Origin: an uncultured Bacteroidota bacterium
GTDB taxonomy: Bacteria; Bacteroidota; Bacteroidia; B-17B0; Aurantibacillaceae
NCBI GenBank assembly: GCA_937868675.1
Contig: CALMNJ010000066.1
Span: forward strand, 1 to 7,090
Length of the DNA: 7,090 nucleotides
Direction of reading: 5' to 3'
Part shown: positions 6,907-7,090 of the stretch, piece after piece
Layout of the letters: the number at the start of each line of letters is the position of its first letter
Numbering within the stretch: the stretch's first letter is position 1
Made by a program: the position numbers and the translations under genes
Notes under the pieces: generated by a model
The model's database searches: none
What the model was told of the DNA's origin: nothing
The model's input: the letters and a program-made list of their open reading frames with translations, nothing else

Positions 6907-7090
6907 TTATTTGCCTTGTTGCTCGTCGGACAACTTTTTCATTTCAGAGTCGAAAATCTGCTGGAATTTCATTTTGTCATAGTCCAGTTTCAGTTTTGCG
7001 TCATTCGAAATTTTGGCATCAAGTTTTTCGTAAACTTCTTTTTTGTTGGCTGCAATGGCTATCCAATAGCTGTATGAGTTATCCGGTTCT
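6907..7090 (-). CDS. C-terminal fragment, probable LPP20-like protein
   Basis: Only the last 60 residues are in the window, ending with TAA at 6907; the 5' part lies beyond the right edge. The fragment reads SYSYWIAIAANKKEVYEKL, then a lysine-rich helical tail ending KLSDEQQGK. The 'YWxxxxxxKKEVYEKL' pattern parallels QYWVYYQLDKQEYANQ at the end of the LPP20-like region in the gene at 4076-5488, so I infer a second LPP20-like member of the same cluster. The tail (about residues 20-60 of the fragment) is highly charged and probably alpha-helical. Other identities are possible because no catalytic motif or signal peptide can be seen. It is followed by an intrinsic terminator 17 bases downstream. 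Confidence 0.7.
   Translation of the reverse strand, partial: EPDNSYSYWIAIAANKKEVYEKLDAKISNDAKLKLDYDKMKFQQIFDSEMKKLSDEQQGK

Noticed and set aside
1..7090. CRISPR arrays, tRNA or rRNA genes, insertion sequences
   Set aside because: No regularly spaced direct repeats, no cloverleaf-like or conserved rRNA sequence, and no transposase motif or terminal inverted repeats were seen on either strand.

Overview
The window looks like a piece of a Bacteroidota (Bacteroidetes) chromosome. Three things support this. The large type IIA topoisomerase A subunit is of the Bacteroidetes topoisomerase IV type. A TATATTTG element fitting the Bacteroidetes -7 promoter consensus (TAnnTTTG) sits just upstream of that gene. 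Shine-Dalgarno sites are absent, with A/T-rich leaders instead, and there is a decayed match to a type IX secretion (T9SS) type A C-terminal sorting domain, a domain confined to this phylum and its relatives. I cannot name a genus.

Layout. (1) Positions 1-993, plus strand: an almost complete type I glyceraldehyde-3-phosphate dehydrogenase that lacks probably only its start codon. (2) Positions 994-1251: a convergent intergenic gap holding what looks like a frameshifted 3' relic of a T9SS-secreted protein gene on the minus strand. (3) Positions 1252-3903, minus: topoisomerase IV subunit A (parC), with its own putative promoter in the 172-base gap behind it; no parE is adjacent. (4) Positions 4076-7090, minus: a run of three genes transcribed from a partial gene at the window edge through two complete lipoprotein genes. 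The two lipoproteins are a TPR plus CsgG/LpoB-like protein (5495-6850) and an LPP20-like protein (4076-5488), separated by only 6 bases. The partial gene ends in a sequence resembling the end of the LPP20-like region of the last gene. A strong intrinsic terminator hairpin lies between the partial gene and the first lipoprotein, ending only 8 bases before the lipoprotein start codon.

How they fit together. The gap and parC genes are housekeeping genes unrelated to each other. The minus-strand lipoprotein group is the least understood part: LPP20-like and CsgG/TolB-like folds occur together elsewhere in outer-membrane accessory assemblies (FlgO/FlgP of the Vibrio flagellar outer-membrane ring, LpoB, CsgG), so a multi-lipoprotein envelope complex is a reasonable but unproven reading. 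Both complete lipoprotein genes appear to start at TTG, and the terminator placed against the first start codon suggests that downstream expression is damped or conditionally controlled.
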